NCBI RefSeq assembly: GCF_004193775.1
Contig: NC_041019.1
Coordinates: 11,952,204-12,016,203 of the forward strand
Origin: Glycine soja
Lineage: Eukaryota > Streptophyta > Magnoliopsida > Fabales > Fabaceae
Direction: 5' to 3'
DNA length: 64,000 bases
This document shows positions 32,485 through 44,684 of this stretch, piece after piece. The notes under the pieces are model-generated. The model was not told the origin of the DNA. It ran no database searches and saw only the letters and a list, made by a program, of their open reading frames with translations. Within the stretch, counting starts at the first letter, position 1, and each line of letters starts with the position of its first letter. The translations under genes and the position numbers were made by a program.

Positions 32485-32570
32485 TTGCCCCTATACGTGA
32501 TACGTGTATTTCCTGTGTATTCGTGAATATACGGTAGTGTACGTATATGAATACGTGTACGTGGAGTTTC
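32485..32570. promoter_or_regulatory. Cluster of ACGT-core motifs
   Basis: Five ACGT cores (32495, 32502, 32541, 32553, 32559), mostly as TACGTG, fall within about 70 bases in a GC-richer island (32100-32700). ACGT cores are bZIP sites, but no gene start was found beside them, so function is unsupported. Confidence 0.35.
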
Positions 32571-33547
32571 AATTTGTGACAATGGGTGGTGGTAGATATG
32601 CTTAGCCACCATCACACGGCAGCGGTGGTTCCCGGAGTGACTACGGGTGGCATTGTCCCCACATGGAGATAGTGAAGTTTTTCCTTCATAAAGCCATTAG
32701 AACATTTAAAAAAAAAACTAATATTAGGGAACGTTAATTTCTTTTATGCTAACAGTTTTCTTAATAAAAATTGAATAATTAGGATAAATATTTTAAATTT
32801 ATAATATAATACAACATATTAATTTAATTATATGATGTATTCATACAACTTTTTCATAGATTTTGATTTTTATATATTGTTGGTATAAAAAATTTGCATT
32901 GTCAAACAATAAAAAATTAATGTGAATTTTAAAATAATTATTACAAAAATTAAGAATTTTTTATCATAATAATCTTCAATTAAATGATAATTTAGTTTTT
33001 TTATAAATCAGTAATTAAATTCTTTTTTATTTCAATGGAGTTTTTTTATTAATACAAAGTATCGCATAGTTTATTATAATCTAATAATATTTTATATTAA
33101 TAGTTGAATGTCACTGAAAATTATGAGAATTTAATGTGTAATTGTTTAGTATCTAACATTTATTTGTCACATAAGTAATTTTTATATTTCATAAAACAAA
33201 GTAATTTTTATATTAATACAATATCTAATAATTAATTAAAAAATAAAATTGTGAGTTAAATATATATTTTTAGTCCAATTTAAATAATATTTGTTTTCTT
33301 CCTCAAAACAATAAATATGTTTATAGCTGACAAATAATCCTATCCGACTTGAATATAATGGCTTCCAACAAAGAATACTTGCCGTTGTCTCTACCAAAAA
33401 AATTATAAAGTTATGTGTTTTTATCCTTCATCGAAAAAATATTTCTTTTGCTATTTTAATTTATAATTTAATTGTTATGCACTGTGAATGTAAAATTTTT
33501 AAAACAGTAAATGAATAACAGTTTATAGTATGTGTGATTTTAAGGTA

Positions 33548-33610
33548 ATTAAGATATGAATCAAACTTTTTGGTTACTACATTTTTAAAAAGTTTGATTC
33601 ATATCTTAAT
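33548..33610. repeat. Perfect 24-base inverted repeat with 15-base loop
   Basis: The arm 33548-33571 (containing AGATATGAATCAAACTTTTT) is the exact reverse complement of 33587-33610. An RNA from here would form a perfect 24-bp stem. It may be a decayed miniature element. Confidence 0.95.
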
Positions 33611-34078
33611 AAGTCCACCTGCGAAGTCTTCATTCCAAATCGGCTCATTTTTAGTGAACTCGCACCCACCTCGCATAGTCCAGAGTTTTAGCAAACTGAC
33701 TCATATTTGACAAAAATAACTGAGAAAACATGAAATAAATTTTAAAATGTAAAAAAATTGACCCATTTTAAAAACTAGTCCTATGAATTATCTAATAAAA
33801 AATTGATTTTATCAAAATAATTAAGTCAATTTGAATAGACAGAATTCTATAAAATGTGTAACTTTTAGTTAGAAAAACATTCTATAAAAGTTTCACTATA
33901 AATTTCTTTATAGGTCAAATTAACTGCACTCAATTTCTCTTAAAAAAAACTGGACTCAATATTTTCTTAATACATTTTTGTATAACGATCTATAAAGAAT
34001 AAATATTATTTGGCATACGTTTCTTTAAATCTCATCTCTTTACACATGTGATGAGATAAATTATAGTGTTAACAATTA

Positions 34079-34739
34079 TACAGGTATAAATGGATCGAAT
34101 CCAATCTAACTCAACCTAATTAGATTTTTTAAGGTCAAATTGAGTCATTGAATTGATTTTAGTTTAATAAATTTAATTAGTATTGAATTGAGTGACAGGT
34201 TTTGAAATTTTAGACCAATGAAATCCAACTCAACTCATTCCATTTCATTTTATATATAATTAAATTACTAAAATAGAAACATTAAAATAAACATATCTCA
34301 TTCTGGAGGTAATATATTTTTATCTTAAAGTAATGCATTATTTTGGTATTTATCTTTTTTATTTTATTTTAAAGTAATATTTTTTATGAATAATACTTTG
34401 AGTATATATTTGTGAATTTTTTTTTATCTATTTATCATATGAATAGTATAATATTTTATGAATATTTATTTTTAAAAATATCTTTATTATTCTGTAAAAA
34501 AAAGAATCCTTATTATTTTTTAATTTGAAATTTTCTTTTATTTTTTTCCAAAACTTAAAGAGATAATAGTTTTTTTAATGACTCAATCCTATAACCAATT
34601 CAAATAAATCCAATTAAAATTGAATTGGATTAATGAAATAAAAAAGATAAACTCAATTTAATCCAACTCTCTTAAATTTAATTAAATTAAATTAAAAAAT
34701 ATACAAAATTCAACTAAATTTGAACCACTTACACCCCTA
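34079..34739. mobile_element. Putative hAT-like miniature transposon
   Basis: Ends are TACAGGTATAAATGGATC on the left and, on the other strand at the right, TAGGGGTGTAAGTGGTTC, matching at most positions. Flanking eight-base sequences AACAATTA (34071-34078) and ATCAATTA (34740-34747) agree at seven of eight, the size expected for hAT. The interior is AT-rich with further subterminal complementarity and no coding frame. Confidence 0.65.
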
Positions 34740-35539
34740 ATCAATTACACCCATAATCAATTTGGGTCAAATGACAAAAACTGAATAAATGTAAAGTAAC
34801 ATATGCCACCGTTCATTTTAGTACAACTATATCATTTAGTAGGCCTTTCACCTTTTCTTATTTATTATTATATATTATTGTTATTGATACTAGATATTTA
34901 TTATCTTTATTGATGGTTAATTTCCATTAAAAAATACAGGTGATCACTTTTAAAGAAATCTCTCATCTTAACTATTAAGTTTTTTTTTTTTTAACCACAA
35001 GTCTTAAGCTCAAAAACTTACTTAAAGAAAATTAAATTTAATATTACTCAAACCAACACCTTATTAATAAGTCATATAATAATAAGTTTATAATGATTTA
35101 CTCATAATCTATCATGTAATATTAAGTAAAGATTATAAGCTTGAATATTTAATTAAGTAAATGCCTAATGACATTTCCAAGCTCAGTTATATTCCTTTGC
35201 CATTAAATTAGACATCTAGAACCACTTTAGTATAGCACCGACACCAAATCATTGATAATTAGAAGACAAATATCACATGAGAACCACTTTTCCTCATCAT
35301 TTTGAGACAACATTTAACAATCATACAAGCACGTTGCAAACTGCTTGTTTGATTATAGATGATTATGATATATGAAATCTTTACAATAAGGAAATGTGTA
35401 TTTATTGATTGCTCATGTTAAACTTTAACGTACCATCATCATCGGCCCTCAAACTTTGGTTTTTAAGCTCTTCCAAAAGGTGCAATGTCACGGTATCAGC
35501 ATTCACATAATTAAAAAGTTAACATCCACAAAATGTCAG

Positions 35540-35608
<69 letters not shown>

Positions 35609-38419
35609 TATCCGTGGAGTCGTAGTATAACACTGCTCTCTTGTTTTTTTTATCAGCAAAAATTAAATTATAGTATTAATATGGGTACAAGGGGGTACCC
35701 AACCCATTTACCAAGATAGAATCAAATCCTTCTCTATCAGTGAAACAAAAACAACCACCGATATCAAAACAAGATTATGCTTATACTCCTATACACGGAC
35801 CCAAAATACCCTGATACAAAGCTAGTTCTACTCCTACTGAAAATACCTTAAAAAAAACTACCATTAAAGCTATAATATAAGGAAAATAAGATAAATTTGA
35901 TATTTCATTCATTGATGATAATAGATAAAAATAGATACACTTATATAACCCTAAGTGATCTTAATTAATCAATACATAACAATTATTTAAATGTCAACAT
36001 CATGTTATTTTAACATAAATAAAATAAAAACTACAACATAATTATTTAATTCCACCCAATATAGTATTTTAATCACTTTAATTTTAGAATATATTTAGGC
36101 TAATCCTAACATATCCCTACGTGTGAATCTCTCTTGTGATCGATCCGCTTTAAGTAAAAGGAAATTAAGTAAACATGATCAAGAATCCAACATGCATTTT
36201 CACTCTGTGAATAGACTTCTTTTTTCTTTTTCTTTCAAATCTTACATCTTTGGAGTTAGGCGAGCATAATTTATATGGTAAAGTACGTAAATTATATTAA
36301 CTAAAAAATCAAGCGAGTAAGTTTCATAATTTCATTAATTTTTCAATTTATAAATCTACAATTTTTCTCTCTCTATAAAATGAATTAACTGTTCACTTTA
36401 GAAAAACTAGATTGGAGAAAAGCTTGATGATTCATGTAAAAACCTTATGTACATTTAATTAAGGAATACAACCAGAACCAGCAAGGAAATTCGAAAACTT
36501 TTGATTTGAGAAAATATTTTTTTAATTATCTTATGTTTACCTTATCTCTTATAGTCAAAATTTATATAAGAAACGGTGAAATAGAAAAATAATAAAAACA
36601 ATGAATTTTATTTTTATTGTTTCTTATACAAAATTTTAAAATCATGAAACAATGTGAAAAATAAAGAGACATTTTTGTAATTAATATTAAAATTAAAAAT
36701 AGAAAAGATTTTCTTAAATTAAACTATATTTAAGCAAAAAATTTATCTTATCGTCAAATGTCAATTGTTAATTATTATTTTTTTAAAGGAGAAATCGAAC
36801 CCACAAGTCTATGACCTCTTCCTCCCTCTCTTATTCTTTTAGCACCAAGTGAACTTTATAGTGGGGGAAATCATTAAATATATTTAAGCAAAAGTTACAT
36901 ATTGAAAAAATTTCAATAAAATCCACTTGCTAAAATCAGACAGCAACATTCATCTCGAGACTGATTTTACATTTATTAGAACAACTCAATACAAAATTAC
37001 CAAGTTAGCAAGAATAGCCATAAGCCAACATCTGATAATCAGGTTGAGCTTTGAAAGCCTTACACAACTTGTAATAAGTAAATGCTAAAATGATTTGCAA
37101 CACCCAAACCCGACTCAATAACTATAATAAACAAATTCTTGGCAGGAAATTATTTTCACATGCACTATAAAATAAAATAAAAACACATGTCCCGTGTCTC
37201 TCTTAAATGGACCCTTTTCTTTGGAGGAGTTTTCGGGTTGAGTAAAAAGATTAGAATAGCTGACATATCTCAATGTGTAGTGTAAACAAAATCCTCATAT
37301 GCCGGACTAGGGTTTTTTTGTCAAGCATCTGAATATAATGGCACATGCACTTGGTAGTTACTAACTCCTATCTCCTTTCCATATCTTTTAATATTTTAAA
37401 TTTTTATTCTTTTTCTGAACATTTGATGTTTTATAATTTCAAAGTCTAATGAATATATATTTTTTTCAATATATATTCTTATTTAATATTCATTTCTAAT
37501 AGTGCAAGTATAGAAAATCAAGATATTAAATAAGGTCATTTTAGTCTAAATATAATAATTTTTAGTTTTATTAAATATCTTTTAATCTATGTTTAATAAC
37601 CTTAAATATATAAAAAAACATGAGAATGAAGTAGTAGTTACTAATAAAGGTCTCTAGGGGTGAACATAATTGCATATAAAAAAAATCCTCTATAAGCATA
37701 AGTCTTGTATGATCACTGATACCAATTATTTAATGTAAAAATTGAGAAGGCAAGTAATTTTTTTATTATTATTATAAAATGAGAAAACTCTTTTATGTGA
37801 AATCAAATCTTATTATAAATCTAATAAAAAAATATATTATAAATAGTTAAAATTTAAATATAAAGTTGTTGCATAACCTCTTTAATTAATGATGATGTGA
37901 TTTTAGTTAGCCTGTAATTTTTACCATTCAGGTTGATTGTATGATTAAGATTTATTCTCCAACCCAAAAGTCACTTTCTCATTAAATATATCTCCCTATT
38001 GTGTGCGTGCATGTCTATAGATATATAGGTGACGTATCTAAGGAGATTGAAAGTCTTTATATAAAAGTGAAATAAGTAGGATTAAGATTAAAAAAATTTA
38101 AAGGCACATAATTACTTAAAAAGTTACATGATATCTAAAAAAAAAATCACATTATGTGTGTTTTAATCTTTAACCATTTTATTGATCATCATATACAGAG
38201 GATTTAAGATTCAATGATTAATATTTATTATATTGATTTTTCTCATTGTAATATCAGAACAGTTTCTAACTAAATACATCTTACTATAGTAGTATATATG
38301 TGTAATGTGTGTGTTTTACATGTTTATGTAAAGAATGCCACCTTCAAACATGGAAGTCATTATGCACGATCAAATGCCAATTGAGCCCTAAAAATTGGCT
38401 CACAATATCAAGTTATATA
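34740..38419. other. Gene-free AT-rich region with an AAT microsatellite
   Basis: No gene is supported. Frames across the (TAA)n run and across 38309-38635 are repeat or low-complexity artefacts. The remainder shows nothing I can name. Confidence 0.6.
35541..35608. repeat. (TAA)22 microsatellite
   Basis: Uninterrupted TAA units, about 22 copies; the poly-isoleucine frame over it is not a gene. Confidence 0.97.
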
Positions 38420-39013
38420 GGGTTTTGCTATACTCACCCTTTTATTGATATTCTCACCCCTGTCTTTTTAAAATCCTGGAAACAGACTTACCTACCCCTC
38501 CCAAAATTTCCCCACACCCGACCCCCACCCTCCCCTCCTCCTTCCCTTTTCATTGTTTTTTTTTTCCATTTTTTTCACACCCCACATAATAGGTCAATTT
38601 GTTTAAATTTATTTATTAAAAAAATAATTATTTAATAAAATAAGTAATTTTATGTTTTTAGTGTCTTCATCTAAATTTTTTATGCTTAAAAAATATTTTT
38701 ATTCTTATTTTAAGAACCAAATCTTATTTACTTATTAAAAAATGTTTTTTAAAGAAATTATTTTTTAAGAAAATTAAGTTTAAACAAACTAGTCCAATGC
38801 TTCATCTTTTTCTTAGTTTTTTAACTTTAAATTTTATTAAAAAAAATTGTTTATATATTTCATTTTAAATTGTGTTTAAAATTGTGTGATATATGTATAT
38901 ATTATATTATTAATTATGTAAGTTATTTATATTTTAATGTTATATATATATTTTGTTATAAAATTAATGTTTTTTTTCTTATTTTATATTGTTTATCAAT
39001 TTAAATTTTAATG

Positions 39014-39072
<59 letters not shown>

Positions 39073-39611
39073 TTTTTAAGCTTTAACATGGTTAATTAAA
39101 TTTTAAATTTTTATATTTATCAAAAATAACTTCCAAAATCCTAAAAATTTAAATTAATTTATTAAAAAATTTCAAAATAAAATATTATTGAAATAATACA
39201 ATGAAAATGTTATTTTGTTTGATAATGTATAATGAAATCATATTCCATTGTTTATTATACAACAAAATTGTATGTCTTTTTTATATTATTCAATGAAAAA
39301 TTGATTTCATTGTATAATATTAAAATAAGTTGGGTGTTTGAAAAAAAAAAAGACAAAAGTAGGTTCCATTGCATACCTGTGCAACGATATCATAAGTTTG
39401 TTGTTGTTAAGTTGGGGTGTGATAAAAAAAATTACAACGGAATCAAGATTCTATTGCATATCTATCTATGTAATGAAAATCAAATCATACTTTCGTTGTA
39501 TTTTTTGTCACATCCAAACTTATCAATAGAAGTATGGTTCTGTTTCATGAGTATACAATGAAATTATACTTTCGCTAAAATTTCACTGAAGCAGGTGAGA
39601 ATAGCAACTCC
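38420..39611. mobile_element. Putative Mutator-like non-autonomous element
   Basis: The left end GGGTTTTGCTATACTCACCC and the reverse complement of the right end, GGAGTTGCTATTCTCACCT, share most bases including GCTATnCTCACC. Nine-base flanks AGTTATATA and AATGATATA agree at seven of nine, a size typical of Mutator elements. Inside are a (TA)n run and repeated CAATGAAA / TTTCGTTG-type segments near the right end. No transposase is present. Confidence 0.5.
39015..39069. repeat. (TA)n microsatellite inside the putative Mutator-like element
   Basis: About 27 TA units without interruption. Confidence 0.95.
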
Positions 39612-42600
39612 AATGATATATTATGCTCTAACCTAATATTTGCCTAATGGGCCTTGGCCTTATATTATTTTGGGCCATATTACTTCAATACCATTTTTTA
39701 GAAACAGATGTTGAGCATCAAAAGTGGGATTTTCCATGATGCAATAATAGGAAGTGCAGGAAGTGATAGTAGGAGTTCAAGAAGTTTTACCCAAAAAGTG
39801 GTCACTCCTTCGATCCACTAATTCAGGATGCTTAGTAGTACACGAAATTCTATTTTATAGATCAAACGTAAACATTAATATTACTAAAAGGACACTGTTT
39901 TTTTCTTCTTTTCTCACAATCATTCAACGTATGATTAAATCCCTTCCACTATATTAAAGTTATCTCTTCTCATAAACATTTTCCCTAAACTTAAACTAGT
40001 ATCACAAAATGGTTCATCGACCTCAAAGTTAAAAAAAAATATCATGACTTGAATTGTTCCTTTCTGAGTATTTAAATTAAGAAACTAAATGAGGCAATTG
40101 TTAGTTGAAATAGTAAAACTAAGAAAAGAAAATTATTCAATACTAAAATTGTGAAACTAAATGTTTATTCCTTTCCCTTTTACAATATTAAGATTATCTC
40201 TTCTCACAAATATTTTCGGTAAACTTATGAGTTTAATGAATATGCTTTGTTGGTGTAAAGGTTTTTACATTATCAATTAATTAAAAATCATGTTGATATG
40301 ATTTTTAAGATAGTTTTTAACTTTTTATTAAAATTAATAAACTTATCATACATAATAATTTATAATTAAATGATAATATAAAAATATTTTACACTTTTAA
40401 TGTATATTCTATTTTCTCTTAACTAGTAATATCCTAAAATGACATACGTTAAAAATTATTTATCACTTGAATTATTCTCTTCCGAGTATTTAAATTAAGA
40501 AACCAAATAAGGCAATGGATCACGTGTTCATTAGTTCTTGAAGTTCAAATGTATGCAAACTAAACCCTTGCATTGAAAAACGTAAGAAACAAATCCTATG
40601 ATAAAAATATTTTTGTTTTGTCCTAAAAAAAGTATTTTCTTAATCGAAAATTATAAGACTAATTCTATGAGAAAGAGACGTGCAGATGCAAAGTATTCTT
40701 TAAACGTATGGTTAAGAGATCATATCTTTTATATTTCTATTAAAATACACCCATATATACCTATCAACTGTATAAGACTTGTTGGTTGAAAAAAAAGATT
40801 TTAATAGACAACTATGGACTTCCTATTTTAATATTTTTTGCTCTAGAAACCCTTCATTCTCAATTAATTTCCGGTTTATTTTGTGAATTAGATGTTGAAG
40901 AAATATCTTTTATCTTTCCTTGTTAAAGTCGTAGTTGGTCAATTTCTTGGTGGCTTCAGTCTTAAGATGGCATTTTTTGGCCTCAAAATCCTCCATGTCT
41001 CCAACAATTCCCCAATAAAACAATTTTCACTAGCACTCCTATTTTACTGGGATTAAGGCCATGATAATGCTTGTAACTTCTAAATAAACGTGCATAATAA
41101 ATGAAGGGGCATAGCTGTCCATTAAAATGGCATCTGGCCATTTTTTTTTAAGGATTATACATATTTTTAATTTTTTCAATACATGTTTTTTTCTTAAAAT
41201 TTTATAAATTTATTTATTTATTTGTCTTTTCATTATTTTTTATTTTAGTCTTTGTCATGACATCTTGTCTATTCAGGTTATTATTTAAGTGTGTATAAAA
41301 TTACAAACTTTTGATACAAGTTTCTCTTATATTGAGAGTTTTTCTTAGTCGAAAGTATTAAGTCTGTTTTCTAATTGTATGGGTCACATGGACACCATCA
41401 CATATAAGAAAACCTTAACGTTAAAAGTTAAAGATAAAAAGAAATAATAAAAACACAAATAGGTGATAATATTTTAAGGTAGTTACTCCAAATGAAAATA
41501 TAAGAAAAAAATGAATTATATCCTTTAAAGAAAATTAATTAACATTATTTAATTTTGATAGTTTTAATAGAAAAATTAATTCATTTTCTAAAATATTGTT
41601 TACATGAATTACATAAGACAAAAAAATATTACAAATAAAAATCTAATTAAATAAAAAATATTTTAAAAATATTACCATCATTAAATAAGATAAAATTGAT
41701 TAAAATTTATTTATATTTAATTTAAAGCATATTTTTTTCTTATATTTCAATTCGGAGGGTGTATAATGTATTTTATAAAAAAAATACAAAATCATAGACA
41801 ACTCTTACAAAGTAAGGGGCAAGGTACGCTTTGAAAGCAACGTGGCGTAATATAATTGGTGATTGCTCCCTGCGAAAGTTTCGCAAGGAAAAGCAGGTGA
41901 ATTTGGCCCTTTGCCGACGCAACGCCACGTCACTACGGCAATTGCAACTCGTTTGAAGGGAAGTTATATTCGTGTGTGGACAACCTTACTTTAACTTCTG
42001 TTCTTCAGGAATCCCATTGGGCCTTTAGAGAAGCATATTGGTCAAAATTCAGAAAAGCCATACATTATGTTTGTTGGTTCATTTTGTTAGTTGTTACTGC
42101 CAAGTACACTTGTGCATAAAAGCAGAGCATGGAGAGAATAATTTCGTTGAAAAGTTCAAATTACAATATGAACAAACAAATAGACTCCTTGTTTTTAAAA
42201 ATATTTTCTGTTGCTTTCTCGTTATTTGTTTCGTGGGTTACTACCTTCCGATTTCCATGATTAATGAAGTTTTAGTTTCTCGTAAAATAACATACTAGTA
42301 TAATAATAACGATTTTCAAAGTCATTCTCCTATTCCCTAGTTTTTAAGAAACTTTCATACTATATTCTTTTTTTTATAAAAAAACTTAAATATATTTAAG
42401 GTGTATGATAAATAATGGTATTTTATTTTTTTGTCTTGAACTTTGGATATATTATAACGTTTGTGATTGTCATGATACCAATTGTTTTTGAACATGATCA
42501 ACTGTTGTGATGACGTTCTCGTAAATTAGTTTTTTTTTTCAATGAGTGAGAAAAACCCACAAAACACTAGAAATCCCTTCGAAAAGTGGTAACAATTACA

Positions 42601-43399
42601 TTAGCCATAACAACATTAAGAACAAAAGCAATAATAACATAAAAAACTCTAAACCGACGACTAAGAGTCTAAGCAAAATTAACTAAACAACCAACAATTT
42701 GATTAGTTTCTTTAAGGACATGAGACCAAGACCTCCATCATTTATGAAATCATGGGTCATTGTAACAATCCCATATGATAGATTATGGTTGTTAACAATA
42801 GTTGTGACAAACTAACATTAGTAATAGGGATGATAGTTCACATGTGATGACGATAGTATGTGGTGATGTTGATAATAGTAATAACGATGATAATTGACAA
42901 GTGATGACCATAATAATGATAACACTAATAATAATGATGACAATAGTATATAATAATATTAGTAGTGATTATAATAAGTAGAGATAATGAGTGTAATAAT
43001 AATAATTTGATGGCAACAAACTAACAATGATAATAGTAACAAGAGCGAATTACAATAATATTTCCTGAAGTTTCGTGTAATCACATAAATACTCCATAAT
43101 TTTTTAATCATTACGTTCATCTTTTTTGTTGGGGTGTAGTGTAAGATTTGAGGAGGTGTTAGGAGGAGTTGGTGTGATGTTTTCAAACATATCAGGGGTG
43201 TTAATATAATATGTTCAAACTTAAAAGGGGTTAGTTTAGGAAAATAAAAAAAGATAAAATTATGTATAATTTGATAAAAATTCAAAGGATGTTGTTGGAG
43301 TTTACTCTAATAACAATAATGATAAAATAATCCGTGGTGTAGTGAAAATGGCCACAACGATAATGATGATATAATGAAAGTGGTAGAGGCCATTGGTAG
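39612..43399. other. Gene-free region left of the Athila-type element
   Basis: No supported gene. A GC-richer island at 41820-41960 contains the exact palindrome TGCGAAAGTTTCGCA and a separated ACGTGGCGT / ACGCCACGT pair. Degenerate GATAAT / AATAATGAT trinucleotide-rich sequence fills 42840-43040. Confidence 0.55.
40245..40412. repeat. Copy of a short dispersed AT-rich repeat family
   Basis: The order of blocks is TTTACATTATCAATTAATTAAAAATCAT, then GATATGATTTTTAA, then ATAATTTATAATTAAATGATAATAT, then TTTTACACT. Diverged copies with blocks in the same order appear at 24118-24260, 25624-25745 and 31803-31960; 32878-33005 and 57900-58045 are weaker. The complementary TGTAAAA / TTTTACA ends suggest a MITE. 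Confidence 0.6.
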
Positions 43400-44669
43400 T
43401 GTTAATAGATTGACAAGTGTACCAATTTTATCACAAGTAGTAAAGATTAAAACGGAAGACCGAGTGTCGAGTTCACAGGGACTTTGTTTGTACTTGCGTT
43501 GGTAAATACCCAATTTGTAAGCAATAAAAGAAGTAGAAGAAGAAAGAAATTGTAAGTGTGAAATTTGAGAGTAAAAAGGACAAAAGAAAAAGATAACAAG
43601 AAAATCAAACAATAGCTTAAATGTAAAAGATGAGTTCAGAATGTGATAATGTTGGGGCCTAACATGCCTAACTACCTTTGATGAATGCTTTCCCAATTTC
43701 CACCCACATCTACTAGTATGTTCAACCTAGATCCCTTATGATGAAGAACCTAATTTATGTATTCTCTCCCAAATCCCTTTGCAAAAATGGAATGATAAAC
43801 AACATTAAGTATAAAGATGTATGCAGAGGCACAACAAAGTCACTCTATCCCTAGAAATGCAATGTTGAGATGATCTTTTCCAATTCTTTAGACATTACCA
43901 TTTCCCAATGAATAATCCCTAAAAACATATGCATGGATGGCCAAACCACACAATAACAATGAAAAGCAAGAAAGAACAATAGAGATTGGAATTGCATAAA
44001 TAGATAAAAGGAACAATTACATTACAAGGGATTTTGGCTGCTAGGCTCCAATTGAGGGGGTTTAGTCTCTCATAGTCATGCGAGACTTTTACACTTCAGA
44101 GGCTAATAAAAGAAGGGGATGGATGACTAGTAATAAGAAAAGGGGGAATGGCTAAAGAAAGAGGGTTTCCCCTAGGGGAGAGACTCAGGCTTTGGATTTT
44201 TGCACTAGAGAGCTATGAGATTCGGTATGTCTTTTCATTCAGCTTCATACTCCTTTTATAGGCCTGAAGTAGCTTATTTTTCATGCTGACTTCACGCTGA
44301 GCGTGCCTCTGCATGCTAAGCGCGCACTGGGCATCTCCTTGTGGGCCTTCACGCGTTGAGCGAGGATTGCGCACTGAGCGAGACATCACACTAAGCTTGG
44401 AACTGCCTGCTAAGCGAGCATTGTGCGCTGAGTCTGGATTACGCATTGAGCGAGCTGTCCAATTCTTCTTCACTTCTTTTTCTTCCATATTTTTTTCGTC
44501 AAATTCCCTCTAAAACACTTCAATTTTTTTCTTTTGACTTTTGCTAATCAAAATAGCAAAGATGTTAATTTCTTCATTATTCCATTAAAAACAATAATAA
44601 AGTAAAGAAATTACACCCACTTATTAATCCAAATTGACTATCAAATTAGTGTATATTTCGCAAATATCA
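43400..44669 (-). repeat. 3' LTR of the Athila-type element
   Basis: Direct repeat of 53967-55263, about 94 percent identical by eye over the first 170 bases, so the insertion is not very recent. It lacks about two dozen bases present in the other copy at about 54255-54280. It includes a run of GCTnAGCG motifs at 44290-44460. Confidence 0.95.
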
Positions 44670-44684
44670 AACTCCCCCAAATTA
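44670..44684 (-). other. Polypurine tract of the Athila-type element
   Basis: The minus strand reads AATTTGGGGGAGTT immediately before the TGATATTTG start of the 3' LTR, the standard primer position for plus-strand DNA synthesis. Confidence 0.9.

Larger units (their letters stand above)
29306..34078. other. Gene-free AT-rich region with local repeats
   Basis: No supported gene. 29640-29850 is more GC-rich than its surroundings and unexplained. A perfect tandem duplication lies at 29867-30050, dispersed-repeat copies at 31803-31960 and 32878-33005, an ACGT-rich segment at 32495-32562 and a perfect hairpin at 33548-33610. Confidence 0.6.

Noticed and set aside
36780..36860. Possible tRNA T-arm (TCGAACCCAC)
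   Set aside because: No matching anticodon arm, D-arm or acceptor stem could be found around it.
42840..43040. Possible CRISPR-like or satellite array
   Set aside because: Only degenerate trinucleotide-rich sequence, without fixed unit or spacers, in a plant genome.
42959..43285. 108-codon minus-strand frame
   Set aside because: It arises from degenerate ATT-rich repeats and shows no protein features.
44213..44488. 91-codon frame in the LTR, similar to one at 54814-55080
   Set aside because: It is LTR sequence; its similarity to the second copy reflects LTR duplication and not protein conservation.
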